Shown piece by piece: positions 27,601-34,436 of a DNA stretch of 64,000 nucleotides. The DNA comes from an uncultured Flavobacteriales bacterium (GTDB taxonomy: Bacteria > Bacteroidota > Bacteroidia > Flavobacteriales_G > Salibacteraceae): contig CAKZKD010000002.1 of NCBI GenBank assembly GCA_937121175.1, positions 248,001-312,000 of the forward strand. The letters run 5' to 3'. Every line of letters starts with the position of its first letter. The first letter of the stretch is position 1. Position numbers and translations under genes: made by a program. The notes beneath the pieces were generated by a model, which was not told where the DNA came from, did no database searches, and was given only the letters and a program-made list of their open reading frames with translations.

Positions 27601-28094
27601 ATATTACAAGAATGTTCTTGCTGGAAATCGAAGGAAAATTCGGAGAAAAAACCAGCGAAGCAGACTTTGTAACCACTCGAAATTTCAATATTGATTACTG
27701 GAGCACATTACCGAAACTGACCTTTCAACCAGGAGTGAGCTACCGAATTTCTTTATTGTACGAATACAAGCAAAAAGTAAACGCACCTGATTTGGGTGGA
27801 GAAATAGCGATACACCATAAAGCGGGAATTGAAAGTCGTTTTCAAAAAGTAGGAAAAGGAAGTTTATTGTTGGAGGTGGCTTACATTCAAATAGAGTATG
27901 ATGGACTTATAAACGGGTCAATTGATTACGAAATGCTTGAAGGGCTGCAAGCTGGTGATAACGGTACATGGCAGGCAACCTATCAACGAAACATCGGCAA
28001 ATACTTACAATTGAATGTTAGCTACAACGGTAGGTCCTCAGAGGGTTCAAGGTCTATTCACACTGGTACGGTGCGTATGCGGGCTTATTTTTAG
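24612..28094 (+). CDS. large predicted outer-membrane beta-barrel protein of unknown function
   Basis: 1160 residues from a GTG start (a stop lies in frame just upstream at 24606 and no ATG fits the signal peptide). The signal peptide is about 1-25 (ending FNTTAQ). The N-terminal third has a repeated surface-protein style motif (GTERVYIDGKLLTRG then DYVINYNTAEISF and IIVEFQYSD) seen in large Bacteroidota envelope proteins. The remainder is rich in alternating aromatic strands, ending MRAYF with a terminal Phe as in barrels. No plug or TonB box is evident, so it is not an ordinary TonB receptor. Function unknown; it follows the ExbB/ExbD set but is separated by a terminator. Confidence 0.78.
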   Translation: MLGNRLCILFVLAVVCFASFNTTAQTSSIEKPVSSSEDTVRLDSLSIISSTFSLKDENGNTIDTNLYTLDNLNGLLIWKQDKLTNEVNAKASFKTFPFSFYAPYARKTSKMIRGQNFVSQDPFRYTVQPKTTSELMELGGLEKSGSISRGVGFGNNRDLSVSSSMNLQFSGKIANNLFVTAAISDENIPIQPEGNTQQLQDFDQVYIKVYNDQASLTAGDFRLESGKSYFMKYNKKAQGLTSNLKVEIPTTKDSVPHEMDIKLSGAISRGKFARNIIQGVEGNQGPYRLRGEENEPFIIILSGTERVYIDGKLLTRGQSEDYVINYNTAEISFTARQLITKDKRIIVEFQYSDQNYTRTLFQFSDEYKYKKLELNFNLYSEQDAKNQSLQQDLSDEQKLILADVGDSLNQAFSNSARQVEFSDNEVLYRLTDSLGYDSVYVFSIDPDSAKWRVTFTNVGAGNGDYILLNSTANGRVFQWVEPSSFGSRGDYAPIVVLYSPKQRQLISLGGKYAFSDISEATFEGAISNNDVNTFSNEDTQNDIGYAFKTDWKKGFRLSDKNKGWVLSPIVGLEHWGQNFTEIERIRTVEFYRDWNIRNLNLTNEQNIYHGGLLLEQKKNTKILYKYEGFEAESDFNAQRHNLNAAVNYEGISATIDASAMESGGTLSNTSFTRHKAFIKKKVGPVNIGYKDDREDNRIKDIKADTLSAGAYQFWEREYFTQSLDSAKNFYKVFFGHREDYASAENEMRMATYAENYGAEYQWKSFRPFTAGIKTVYRTLEIRDQQLTAENADESFLSRVEYNLRLWKGALVAGSFYEVGSGLEAKREYKYIEVPAGQGQYTWIDANDNGIQEINEFEIAVFNDEAKYIRIFILTDDYVKVFTNQFNQTLNINPSRVWNNKTGVLKLLSAFSNQTAYRMDRKTQRDDFDARFNPLPDVGIDSQLVSLNSSFRNTIYLNRSHPVFGLDFTYQDIKGRTLLSSGLETRTNVFRLGRARWNITRMFLLEIEGKFGEKTSEADFVTTRNFNIDYWSTLPKLTFQPGVSYRISLLYEYKQKVNAPDLGGEIAIHHKAGIESRFQKVGKGSLLLEVAYIQIEYDGLINGSIDYEMLEGLQAGDNGTWQATYQRNIGKYLQLNVSYNGRSSEGSRSIHTGTVRMRAYF

Positions 28095-28171
28095 TTGTTG
28101 AGCTGAAGAATTGAGGAAGGATCACATTGCTCTGTTATGATTTCACCTACTTATTCGGACTTAACCACCAC

Positions 28172-28300
28172 TCCATTATTCCTTGCTTGACAAGGAATCT
28201 ATTCTACCGTTTCAATCCAAAAAACTTCAGAGAATTACGTTGGATAGATTAGAATATTTGGGATTCAAGATATAGATTCCTGCTTTTGCAGGAATGACGA
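28172..28300. repeat. REPIN-like element: two inverted palindromic units
   Basis: The 255-bp gap between the genes at 24612 and 28350 holds two short hairpins, ATTCCTTG-CTTGA-CAAGGAAT (28178-28198) and ATTCCTGC-TTTT-GCAGGAAT (28276-28295). The flanks of the second, read in reverse complement, match those of the first (CATT before, CTAT after). The pair is therefore an inverted repeat of palindromes, like REP doublets in other bacteria. The rest of the gap shows nothing else. Confidence 0.6.
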
Positions 28301-28349
28301 CTTACGGTTGTTTTTTTATTTAGTACTATTTTAATCTAAATACGGCCGC

Positions 28350-29249
28350 CTACCCAATTTCCTCATTAAATACAGTCGGTTTGTTTTCGACCCTATACCT
28401 CCTATAAAACTGCAATACCAAACCAACAAATATGGCCGTACCCGCTATAGTCAGCGCTAATTGGCTGGATGAGGTTGAATCGGCCCCCATTTCTTCAACG
28501 GCATCAATTCCATAGAAGTACACAAAAACCACCGTAATACCATTATGGAAAAAGTGGGCAATGATTGGATACCAAAGCGACTTACTCCAATAGAATAAAT
28601 AACCAAATAATACACCTAAGAGCATGCGCGGAAAAAAACCACTGAATTGAAAATGGATAGCGCTAAAAACAATTGCCGATATCCAGATCGCCGAATGGTG
28701 ATTTTGTAGTTTCTCAAAAAGAAGTTTTTGAATTAAGCCTCGAAAAAGGATTTCCTCAGCTAGTGCAGCAACCAAGGCAATCACGATAATATTTACTGCT
28801 AAATCTCCAATTGTAGGCATTTGTAAAAAGCGTTTGACGGTACTTTCAATCTGTTTTTCGTACTCAACCATTGCATCCGGAAGAGGAAGAGACAAGTTCC
28901 ACTCTGCTATTAAACCATTCAATGGAAAAAAACTAATGACCATTAAGCTTACCAGAAATACACCTAAAAAATTTACATTCTTTTGAAGCTGCAGATAACT
29001 CGTCGGTCGTTCTTTAAGAATGTAAATAAACAGGAACACAGGAATCATGTACGTTCCAAGGCTGCTGAATACTTGAACTATTTTTAACCCTAGAACTGCG
29101 GTGTAATTTGAGGCGTTTTGTAATTCAGCAAGGCTCAAATCGAAAAGGAGTATCGCTAATCCGTACCCGATTAATGAGAAAAAAATGAGGCAAACAAGAA
29201 TGAGTACAATGAGCATTACCAATTTGGAAACAAACGACATACTTCTCAT
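28350..29249 (-). CDS. CPBP-family intramembrane metalloprotease
   Basis: About 299 residues with eight or so membrane helices. The family motifs are EEILFRG (glutamate pair and Arg), FSAIHFQFSG (first His) and HFFHNG (final His/Asn), forming the metal-dependent active site of CAAX-protease-like (Abi) proteins. Roles in bacteria include processing of small peptides and self-immunity; none can be assigned here. I start at ATG 29249: the earlier TTG 29288 lies inside a TACCTTTG promoter box on this strand (29293-29286), so it cannot be transcribed as a start. ATG 29240 is also possible. It is divergent from dusB. Confidence 0.88.
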   Translation of the reverse strand: MRSMSFVSKLVMLIVLILVCLIFFSLIGYGLAILLFDLSLAELQNASNYTAVLGLKIVQVFSSLGTYMIPVFLFIYILKERPTSYLQLQKNVNFLGVFLVSLMVISFFPLNGLIAEWNLSLPLPDAMVEYEKQIESTVKRFLQMPTIGDLAVNIIVIALVAALAEEILFRGLIQKLLFEKLQNHHSAIWISAIVFSAIHFQFSGFFPRMLLGVLFGYLFYWSKSLWYPIIAHFFHNGITVVFVYFYGIDAVEEMGADSTSSSQLALTIAGTAIFVGLVLQFYRRYRVENKPTVFNEEIG

Positions 29250-29285
29250 AAATGAATGTTTAAGGCCTACTTTTGCAGGCCAAAA

Positions 29286-29293
29286 CAAAGGTA
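29286..29293 (-). promoter_or_regulatory. TAnnTTTG promoter box for the CPBP protease gene
   Basis: TACCTTTG on the minus strand fits the phylum's -7 box. It lies about 37 bp upstream of ATG 29249 and overlaps the divergent start region of dusB. Confidence 0.45.
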
Positions 29294-29297
29294 AACT

Positions 29298-30284
29298 TTG
29301 GTAAAGATAGCAGACATAGAGCTCGGAGAATTTCCATTATTGCTTGCACCCATGGAGGATGTTAGTGATCCGCCGTTTCGTGCCTTGTGCAAAAAACATG
29401 GTGCTGATGTTATGTACACCGAATTTATTTCGAGTGAAGGTCTAATTCGGGATGCGGTAAAAAGTGTTGAAAAACTGGACATCTACGAATACGAACGCCC
29501 AGTTGGTATTCAGGTTTTTGGAAATGAAATATCCAGCATGATTGAAGCCACCAAAATCATTGACCAAACCAACCCAGACATTATTGATATCAATTACGGA
29601 TGTCCAGTAAAAAAAGTAGCTTGTAAAGGCTCTGGAGCAGGTATTTTGCAAGATATTCCTAAGATGATTCGATTGACCAAAGCCATTGTTGATGCTACAG
29701 ATAAGCCCGTTACGGTGAAAACTAGACTAGGCTGGGACGATAATACGAAGTACATAGTTGAGGTTGCCGAAGCTTTGCAAGATATTGGCATTAAGGCAAT
29801 TTCTATTCATGGCAGAACGCGTAAGCAGATGTACAAAGGAGAAGCTGATTGGACACTTATTGGGGAAGTAAAAAACAATCCTAGAATGCACATTCCTGTA
29901 TTTGGTAATGGAGATATCGATTCGGGAGAAAAAGCCGTAGCTGCAAAAAACAAGTATGGAGTTGACGGAATAATGATTGGCCGAGCTAGTATTGGGTATC
30001 CGTGGATATTTGAGGAAATAAAACACTACATGGAACACGGTGTAAATCCTGAACCACCAACTCTGGAGCAGCGTGTTGATGTTGCTCGAAAACACGTTCA
30101 AATGTCCGTGGACTGGAAAGGACCACGTTTAGGAATAGTAGAAACTCGAAGACATTACGGGAATTATTTCAGACACATTCCTCATTTCAAGGAATTTCGT
30201 TCGAGGTTGGTCACAGGAGAAACACTAGAAGAAATCGAACTAACTTTGGACGAGATTTTGGAAACATTTTCTGAGCCAGTATAG
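29298..30284 (+). CDS. dusB: tRNA-dihydrouridine synthase DusB (TTG start)
   Basis: 328-residue flavin enzyme that reduces certain uridines in tRNA D-loops. Seen: LLLAPMEDVSDPPFR at the start of the TIM barrel, DINYGCPVKK with the catalytic Cys, VTVKTRLGWDD, ISIHGRTRKQMYKG, and GNGDIDS with MIGRASIGYPWIF for FMN phosphate binding. The C-terminal helical part has KHVQMSVDWKGP and RRHYGNYFR. The start is TTG 29298; a stop in frame sits at 29292 and the next Met would remove the first barrel strand. queA follows after 8 bp. Confidence 0.94.
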   Translation: MVKIADIELGEFPLLLAPMEDVSDPPFRALCKKHGADVMYTEFISSEGLIRDAVKSVEKLDIYEYERPVGIQVFGNEISSMIEATKIIDQTNPDIIDINYGCPVKKVACKGSGAGILQDIPKMIRLTKAIVDATDKPVTVKTRLGWDDNTKYIVEVAEALQDIGIKAISIHGRTRKQMYKGEADWTLIGEVKNNPRMHIPVFGNGDIDSGEKAVAAKNKYGVDGIMIGRASIGYPWIFEEIKHYMEHGVNPEPPTLEQRVDVARKHVQMSVDWKGPRLGIVETRRHYGNYFRHIPHFKEFRSRLVTGETLEEIELTLDEILETFSEPV

Positions 30285-30292
30285 CCGTACCA

Positions 30293-31480
30293 ATGGTTAA
30301 AGACTTAAAAATAGAAGACTTTACATACCATCTTCCTGAAGAGAAAATTGCTTTGTATCCGTTGGATAAGCGTGATGAAAGTAAACTACTTCAATTCGAA
30401 AATGGGGAAATAACAAGCAATCATTTCAAGGATTTAGCAGAATTCCTTCCTTCGAAATCGGGGTTATTCATGAATAATTCAAAAGTTATTTATGCTAGAC
30501 TCAATTTCTTTAAAGAAACAGGCGCGAGAATCGAGGTTTTCTGTCTAGAACCATCAAACACTGACCCAAGCACTGCAATGGCTGCTCTATCAAATTCCAG
30601 TTGGAATTGTTTAATTGGAAACAAGAAAAAGTGGAAAGGTGAAGTCCTGGAAATGCAGCTTGAAGGAGACATTACCTTACATGCTGAGTTGGTTGAATCT
30701 AGAGATAACAATGTTGTTGCATTTAGTTGGAATGGTCAATCGACATTTGCGGATATTCTACAACTTGCCGGTAAAGTTCCACTTCCTCCCTACATGAACA
30801 GAGAAGCGGAAGCGGAAGATTACGACAGATATCAAACGGTTTATAGCAAAATTGAGGGTTCAGTTGCAGCTCCAACTGCTGGGTTGCACTTTACGGAAAA
30901 TGTATTGAGTTCTTTGAAGCAAAAGAACATTTCGGTTGATGAGTTCACATTGCATGTAGGGGCAGGAACATTTCGACCAGTTAAATCAGACACGATTGGC
31001 GAGCACGATATGCACCGTGAATATGCAGAAGTGAGCAAAGAATCGTTGGAGTGCCTTCTGAACTTAGTGAACGAGAACAGACCTATAATTTGTGTAGGAA
31101 CAACAACCCTTAGAACGTTAGAAAGTTTGTATTGGGCTGGTGTTAGAGTACTCACAGATAAAGGAATCGACGTTGAACAATGGGATCCTTACGAATTAAA
31201 AAAGACATTTAATCGTCAAGAAATTTTGGAAGCGTTGATGCATAAATCAACAGAAACTAATAACCGATTGTATTTTAAAACAGGAATACTCATAGCACCT
31301 GGTTATCCGTTTCAGTTTATGAACGGGCTGATTACTAATTTCCACCAACCCAATAGTACTTTGCTCCTATTGGTGGCCGCTATTATTGGCAACGATTGGA
31401 AAAAGGTGTACGACTTTGCATTGAAAAACGATTACCGGTTTTTGAGTTACGGGGATAGTTCACTATTGTGGTTGAAATAG
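30293..31480 (+). CDS. queA: S-adenosylmethionine:tRNA ribosyltransferase-isomerase (QueA-like)
   Basis: 395 residues. It transfers and rearranges the ribosyl part of SAM onto 7-aminomethyl-7-deazaguanine in tRNA to make epoxyqueuosine. Typical stretches are YHLPEEKIALYPLDKRDES near the start, PLPPYMNREAEAEDYDRYQTV, GSVAAPTAGLHFT, LHVGAGTFRPVK and TNFHQPNSTLLLLVAA with RFLSYGDSSLL at the end. Bacteroidota proteins of this kind are often somewhat longer than E. coli QueA, as here. It is in tandem with dusB, another tRNA-modifying gene (8 bp gap), and ends 1 bp before the convergent EamA gene. Confidence 0.92.
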   Translation: MVKDLKIEDFTYHLPEEKIALYPLDKRDESKLLQFENGEITSNHFKDLAEFLPSKSGLFMNNSKVIYARLNFFKETGARIEVFCLEPSNTDPSTAMAALSNSSWNCLIGNKKKWKGEVLEMQLEGDITLHAELVESRDNNVVAFSWNGQSTFADILQLAGKVPLPPYMNREAEAEDYDRYQTVYSKIEGSVAAPTAGLHFTENVLSSLKQKNISVDEFTLHVGAGTFRPVKSDTIGEHDMHREYAEVSKESLECLLNLVNENRPIICVGTTTLRTLESLYWAGVRVLTDKGIDVEQWDPYELKKTFNRQEILEALMHKSTETNNRLYFKTGILIAPGYPFQFMNGLITNFHQPNSTLLLLVAAIIGNDWKKVYDFALKNDYRFLSYGDSSLLWLK

Positions 31481-31481
31481 C

Positions 31482-32327
31482 TTAATCCTGTCGCAAAACA
31501 TTCAACAGCACTCCTGCCAGCACCAAAGCAATTCCTACAAACATTCCCCACTCGTATTCTACACCGAAAATAAAAAAATCGAAGGCAAGGGCATAGAAAA
31601 TACCCGTGTATTTCATGCTTGTAATAACTGTTGCTTTGTCGGCGTGCAGTGCTTTGGTCATAAATACCTGTCCGATTTGGGTAAAAACACCCATCAAAAT
31701 TATGGTTAACCAATCAATGCCTGCAGGCCAAACCCAACCGTTTAGGGAGAGTAGCAGCATTATTGGAATAGCAACTAGCGGAAAATAAAATACTATTACC
31801 ACAGGTCGGTCAGTTGCGCGAAGCACCCGAATACAGTTGTATGCCAGCCCTGCAAAAATGGCTGATGCAATTCCAGCCGCCATGTACATTGGTTTTAGGT
31901 CAGGATTAAATCCTTTAACTACAACGATGCCCAGAATAGACAACCCGAAATACAGCCAACGCTTTTTGGGCATTGGTTCGTTGAGCATTTTAATAGCAAA
32001 AACGGAAGTAAAAATGGGGGATAAGTACTGCAAAACAGCTGCAGTTGAGATTGGCAAGTTTTGAATGGTGAAAAAGTAGAGTGTTAATGCTATGGTGCCG
32101 AAAAGGCCGCGTAGAATCAGAAATTTCTTGTTCACCCCAAAAGGAGATATTCCCGCTTGAAGAATTACAACCAAACTCAGAGTCAAGGATACGATGGATC
32201 GGAATAAAACGATTTCTGTGGTTGGTAAATGCACGAGATACTTTACACAGAGCTGCATTAGGGCGAACCCTAAAACAGAAATCATCATGTATTTTACGCC
32301 TTGAGACAAGGCGGCAAAGGTGTACAA
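31482..32327 (-). CDS. EamA/DMT-family transporter
   Basis: 281 residues with ten hydrophobic helices in two related halves, the pattern of drug/metabolite transporters (EamA). Seen: LPTTEIVLFRSIVSL after the first helix, LPISTAAVLQYLSPIFTSVFA at helices 3-4, and LNEPMPKKRW. The substrate is unknown. The start is TTG 32327; the ATG pair in KYMMISV (15-16) would remove the first part and is the alternative. A decayed piece of a close relative of its 5' end lies 1.9 kb away at 34167. Confidence 0.88.
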   Translation of the reverse strand: MYTFAALSQGVKYMMISVLGFALMQLCVKYLVHLPTTEIVLFRSIVSLTLSLVVILQAGISPFGVNKKFLILRGLFGTIALTLYFFTIQNLPISTAAVLQYLSPIFTSVFAIKMLNEPMPKKRWLYFGLSILGIVVVKGFNPDLKPMYMAAGIASAIFAGLAYNCIRVLRATDRPVVIVFYFPLVAIPIMLLLSLNGWVWPAGIDWLTIILMGVFTQIGQVFMTKALHADKATVITSMKYTGIFYALAFDFFIFGVEYEWGMFVGIALVLAGVLLNVLRQD

Positions 32328-32455
32328 TTTGACGAATTGGAAAATGCGGTAGATTGAGACATAAAAACAGTCCTATTCTTTAACCAATAGTTTGAGTGAA
32401 AGCTATAAGGCGTTGATTATCAGGGTTTGGTTATAAACATATAATAGTTAATTAA

Positions 32456-32463
32456 TACCTTTG
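32456..32463 (+). promoter_or_regulatory. TAnnTTTG promoter box for the lipoprotein-OMP pair
   Basis: TACCTTTG fits the phylum's -7 box. It leaves a leader of about 60 bases before ATG 32531. The best -33 TTTG (32426-32429) is spaced 26 bp away, longer than usual, so only the -7 box is convincing. The 203-bp gap 32328-32530 shows nothing else. Confidence 0.45.
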
Positions 32464-32530
32464 TATATATTAGAATCCATTTTAGGATCGTTTCACCTTC
32501 GCACTATGTTAAATTAAAAACTAAATTATT

Positions 32531-33049
32531 ATGAAAAGAAAATTAATGTTTGCTACGCTTGGTTTAGCGGCGCTATCCACGGCTTTTGTTTCGTGTAAAA
32601 AAGATGAAGAGGAAAAACCAGAACCAGCGGCTCCTGTAACTGCAACTTCTACAATTAAAGGTAAAATTATGGTAAATACCAATTTACGTAATGATACTGC
32701 GGGTATTAGCAAAACTGCTACTACTTATGATACTCCAGCTGCAGGTGTTGGTGTAACTGCTCAAATAGACACAAGAGAATGGGTTAACAACGCAGTTTCT
32801 GGTTCTGGATCTAACGGATATGAGTACCCAAAGAAAACGTACACAGCTACTACTGATGGTAATGGTGAGTTTTCTTTAGATGTTGAAGTATCTGAAAAAG
32901 GTGGAACGGTTGAAATTTATTTCTCGGACTATTTTGCGGTTCAAACTACTGCTGACTCTGTAGATGTGAATAAAGTATTTAGTGAGCCTATGAAAACTAT
33001 TACTGCGCTTCCAGGTGTAACAAAGCAATATAATTTCGAATTAAACTAA
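32531..33049 (+). CDS. lipoprotein of unknown function
   Basis: 172 residues. The lipoprotein signal has lipobox AFVSC (Cys 22) followed by KKDEEEKPEP, a charged tail that in Bacteroidota often favours surface display. The mature part looks like a single beta-sandwich (CarboxypepD-like: TSTIKGKIMV at the start, TTDGNGEFSLDVEV and a final YNFELN strand). It is followed after 18 bp by an outer-membrane protein gene, suggesting that the two products act together. Confidence 0.78.
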   Translation: MKRKLMFATLGLAALSTAFVSCKKDEEEKPEPAAPVTATSTIKGKIMVNTNLRNDTAGISKTATTYDTPAAGVGVTAQIDTREWVNNAVSGSGSNGYEYPKKTYTATTDGNGEFSLDVEVSEKGGTVEIYFSDYFAVQTTADSVDVNKVFSEPMKTITALPGVTKQYNFELN

Positions 33050-33067
33050 ATCTAGAAAGCGATAGAT

Positions 33068-33952
33068 ATGAAAAAGCAATTTTTAATTGTGGCGCTTTCA
33101 GGTATAGTTGGGACAACTTTTGGACAAGATGCAGCTCCGGCTGAAAAGAAATCTTCTTCAAGTTCTGACCCAATGGTTAATAAGAAAGGCCACGTTATTC
33201 TGCCAGAGGCAGGTGACATAGGAATAGGAATGGACGCAATTCCATTTTTTAGGTACGCAGGTAATTTGATGAATGCAAATACGAACAATAGCCCAACTAC
33301 AGGCTTTGCTCGTGTGCAAGAATCAACTATTCAAAACACGCTTTACGGAAAGTATTATTTAGAAGATAATATGGCCATTAGAGCAAGGTTGAGAGTTGGG
33401 TATAATACCAGAAATCAGAATGCTTATATACGTGAAGATGGTGTTGGTTTGAATATTCCGGATGCATTTGTTGAGGACACGAGAGTTACCAAAACAAGTC
33501 AAAATGCGGTTGGTGCAGGTATTGAAATGAGACGAGGTCATAATCGTTTGCAAGGTTATTATGGTGGTGAGGCTATTGTTAGCTGGGGAAGCACTAGAGA
33601 TAGCATGACTTACGGCAATGATTTGAGTGCATTAAATGCGACTCCTACAAGCACAAATTTTATTGGATTGAACAATCAAAACAGAAGAGTTCTTTCAAGA
33701 AAATCTGGTCAAGTTTTTGGCTGGGGTGTACGTGCTTTTGGAGGTGTTGAGTATTTTCTTGCTCCAAAAATTTCAATTGGAGCTGAATTCGGTTGGGGTT
33801 TGCAAGTAACTAATTTCAAGGATAATGAAACTACTTACGAGCGTTATACCACAGAATACGAAGTATATACCATTAATGATGGTAGCACTAGAACGATAAA
33901 TTTAGATACCGATAATTTCGACGGTTCTATAAACGTTTTCTTCCACTTCTAG
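33068..33952 (+). CDS. predicted outer-membrane beta-barrel protein
   Basis: 294 residues with a signal peptide (about 1-20, ending GTTFGQ). Then follow a short Ser/Lys-rich linker, GDIGIGMDAIPFFRYAGN, and alternating strands with many Gly and aromatic residues (YYLEDNMAIRARLRVGY, WGVRAFGGVEYFLAP, ISIGAEFGWG). It ends in SINVFFHF with terminal Phe, the usual barrel end signal. The fold resembles small porin-like barrels with eight or more strands. No specific function is visible. It is cotranscribed with the lipoprotein gene and ends in a terminator. Confidence 0.8.
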   Translation: MKKQFLIVALSGIVGTTFGQDAAPAEKKSSSSSDPMVNKKGHVILPEAGDIGIGMDAIPFFRYAGNLMNANTNNSPTTGFARVQESTIQNTLYGKYYLEDNMAIRARLRVGYNTRNQNAYIREDGVGLNIPDAFVEDTRVTKTSQNAVGAGIEMRRGHNRLQGYYGGEAIVSWGSTRDSMTYGNDLSALNATPTSTNFIGLNNQNRRVLSRKSGQVFGWGVRAFGGVEYFLAPKISIGAEFGWGLQVTNFKDNETTYERYTTEYEVYTINDGSTRTINLDTDNFDGSINVFFHF

Positions 33953-33973
33953 GAAGTAAAAAACACTAAAATT

Positions 33974-34010
33974 AAAACCCCTTTTCGTTCATTCGGAGAG
34001 GGGTTTTTTG
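33974..34010 (+). terminator. rho-independent terminator after the OMP gene
   Basis: AACCCC-TTTTCG and CGGAGAGGGGTT form a GC-rich hairpin ending in TTTTTTG, 22 bp after the OMP stop. Confidence 0.85.
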
Positions 34011-34166
34011 TTGATTTTGAGTTAAATATTGAATTGACAAAGATTTTACCTTACCAGTGAAAATAAACCCCTGAATAACAAAGCAACTTATGTTGAAATT
34101 CCGCTGCTTGTGGGGTAAGATTTGGTCAAAAGAAGCTAAAGCTCTCATTACTAAACGGGGTATCAA

Positions 34167-34267
34167 TTGGTAAATGAACTAAGTCCTTGACGCAAATCTG
34201 CATAAGGGCAAACACCAAAACAGAAATCATCATGTATTTTATCCCTTTTGATAAGGCGGTAAAGGTG
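34167..34267 (-). pseudogene. remnant of an EamA transporter gene, 5' end only
   Basis: This 101-bp stretch aligns without gaps to 32222-32322, the start of the EamA gene at 31482, with about 82 of 101 bases the same. It keeps that gene's frame, reading TALSKGIKYMMISV where the gene has AALSQGVKYMMISV. Nothing similar follows on either side, so it is a decayed duplicate or the edge of an old rearrangement. In the rest of the 484-bp gap 33953-34436 I see the terminator at 33974 and otherwise nothing clear. Confidence 0.75.
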
Positions 34268-34436
34268 GTTTGGATTATTACAAGTAAAAATCTTTAGTCA
34301 AATTATTTTCAACCACTCCTTCAACAATTTAGAATTCCTTAGTTACTCGTTCGTAAAAAAAATGGAACCACTCACCAAAAAGAATACTGTTCGCAGAGAC
34401 AATAATTATATGATTGAATAACGAAAAACTTTTACT

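Noticed and set aside
31482-32327. Lipoprotein-OMP pair with the EamA gene and its remnant as a mobile element
   Set aside because: The EamA copies are in the same orientation and only 101 bp is shared; no transposase, target duplication or terminal inverted repeats were found.
33972-34166. 64-codon minus-strand frame after the OMP gene
   Set aside because: It runs through the terminator hairpin and shows no protein features.
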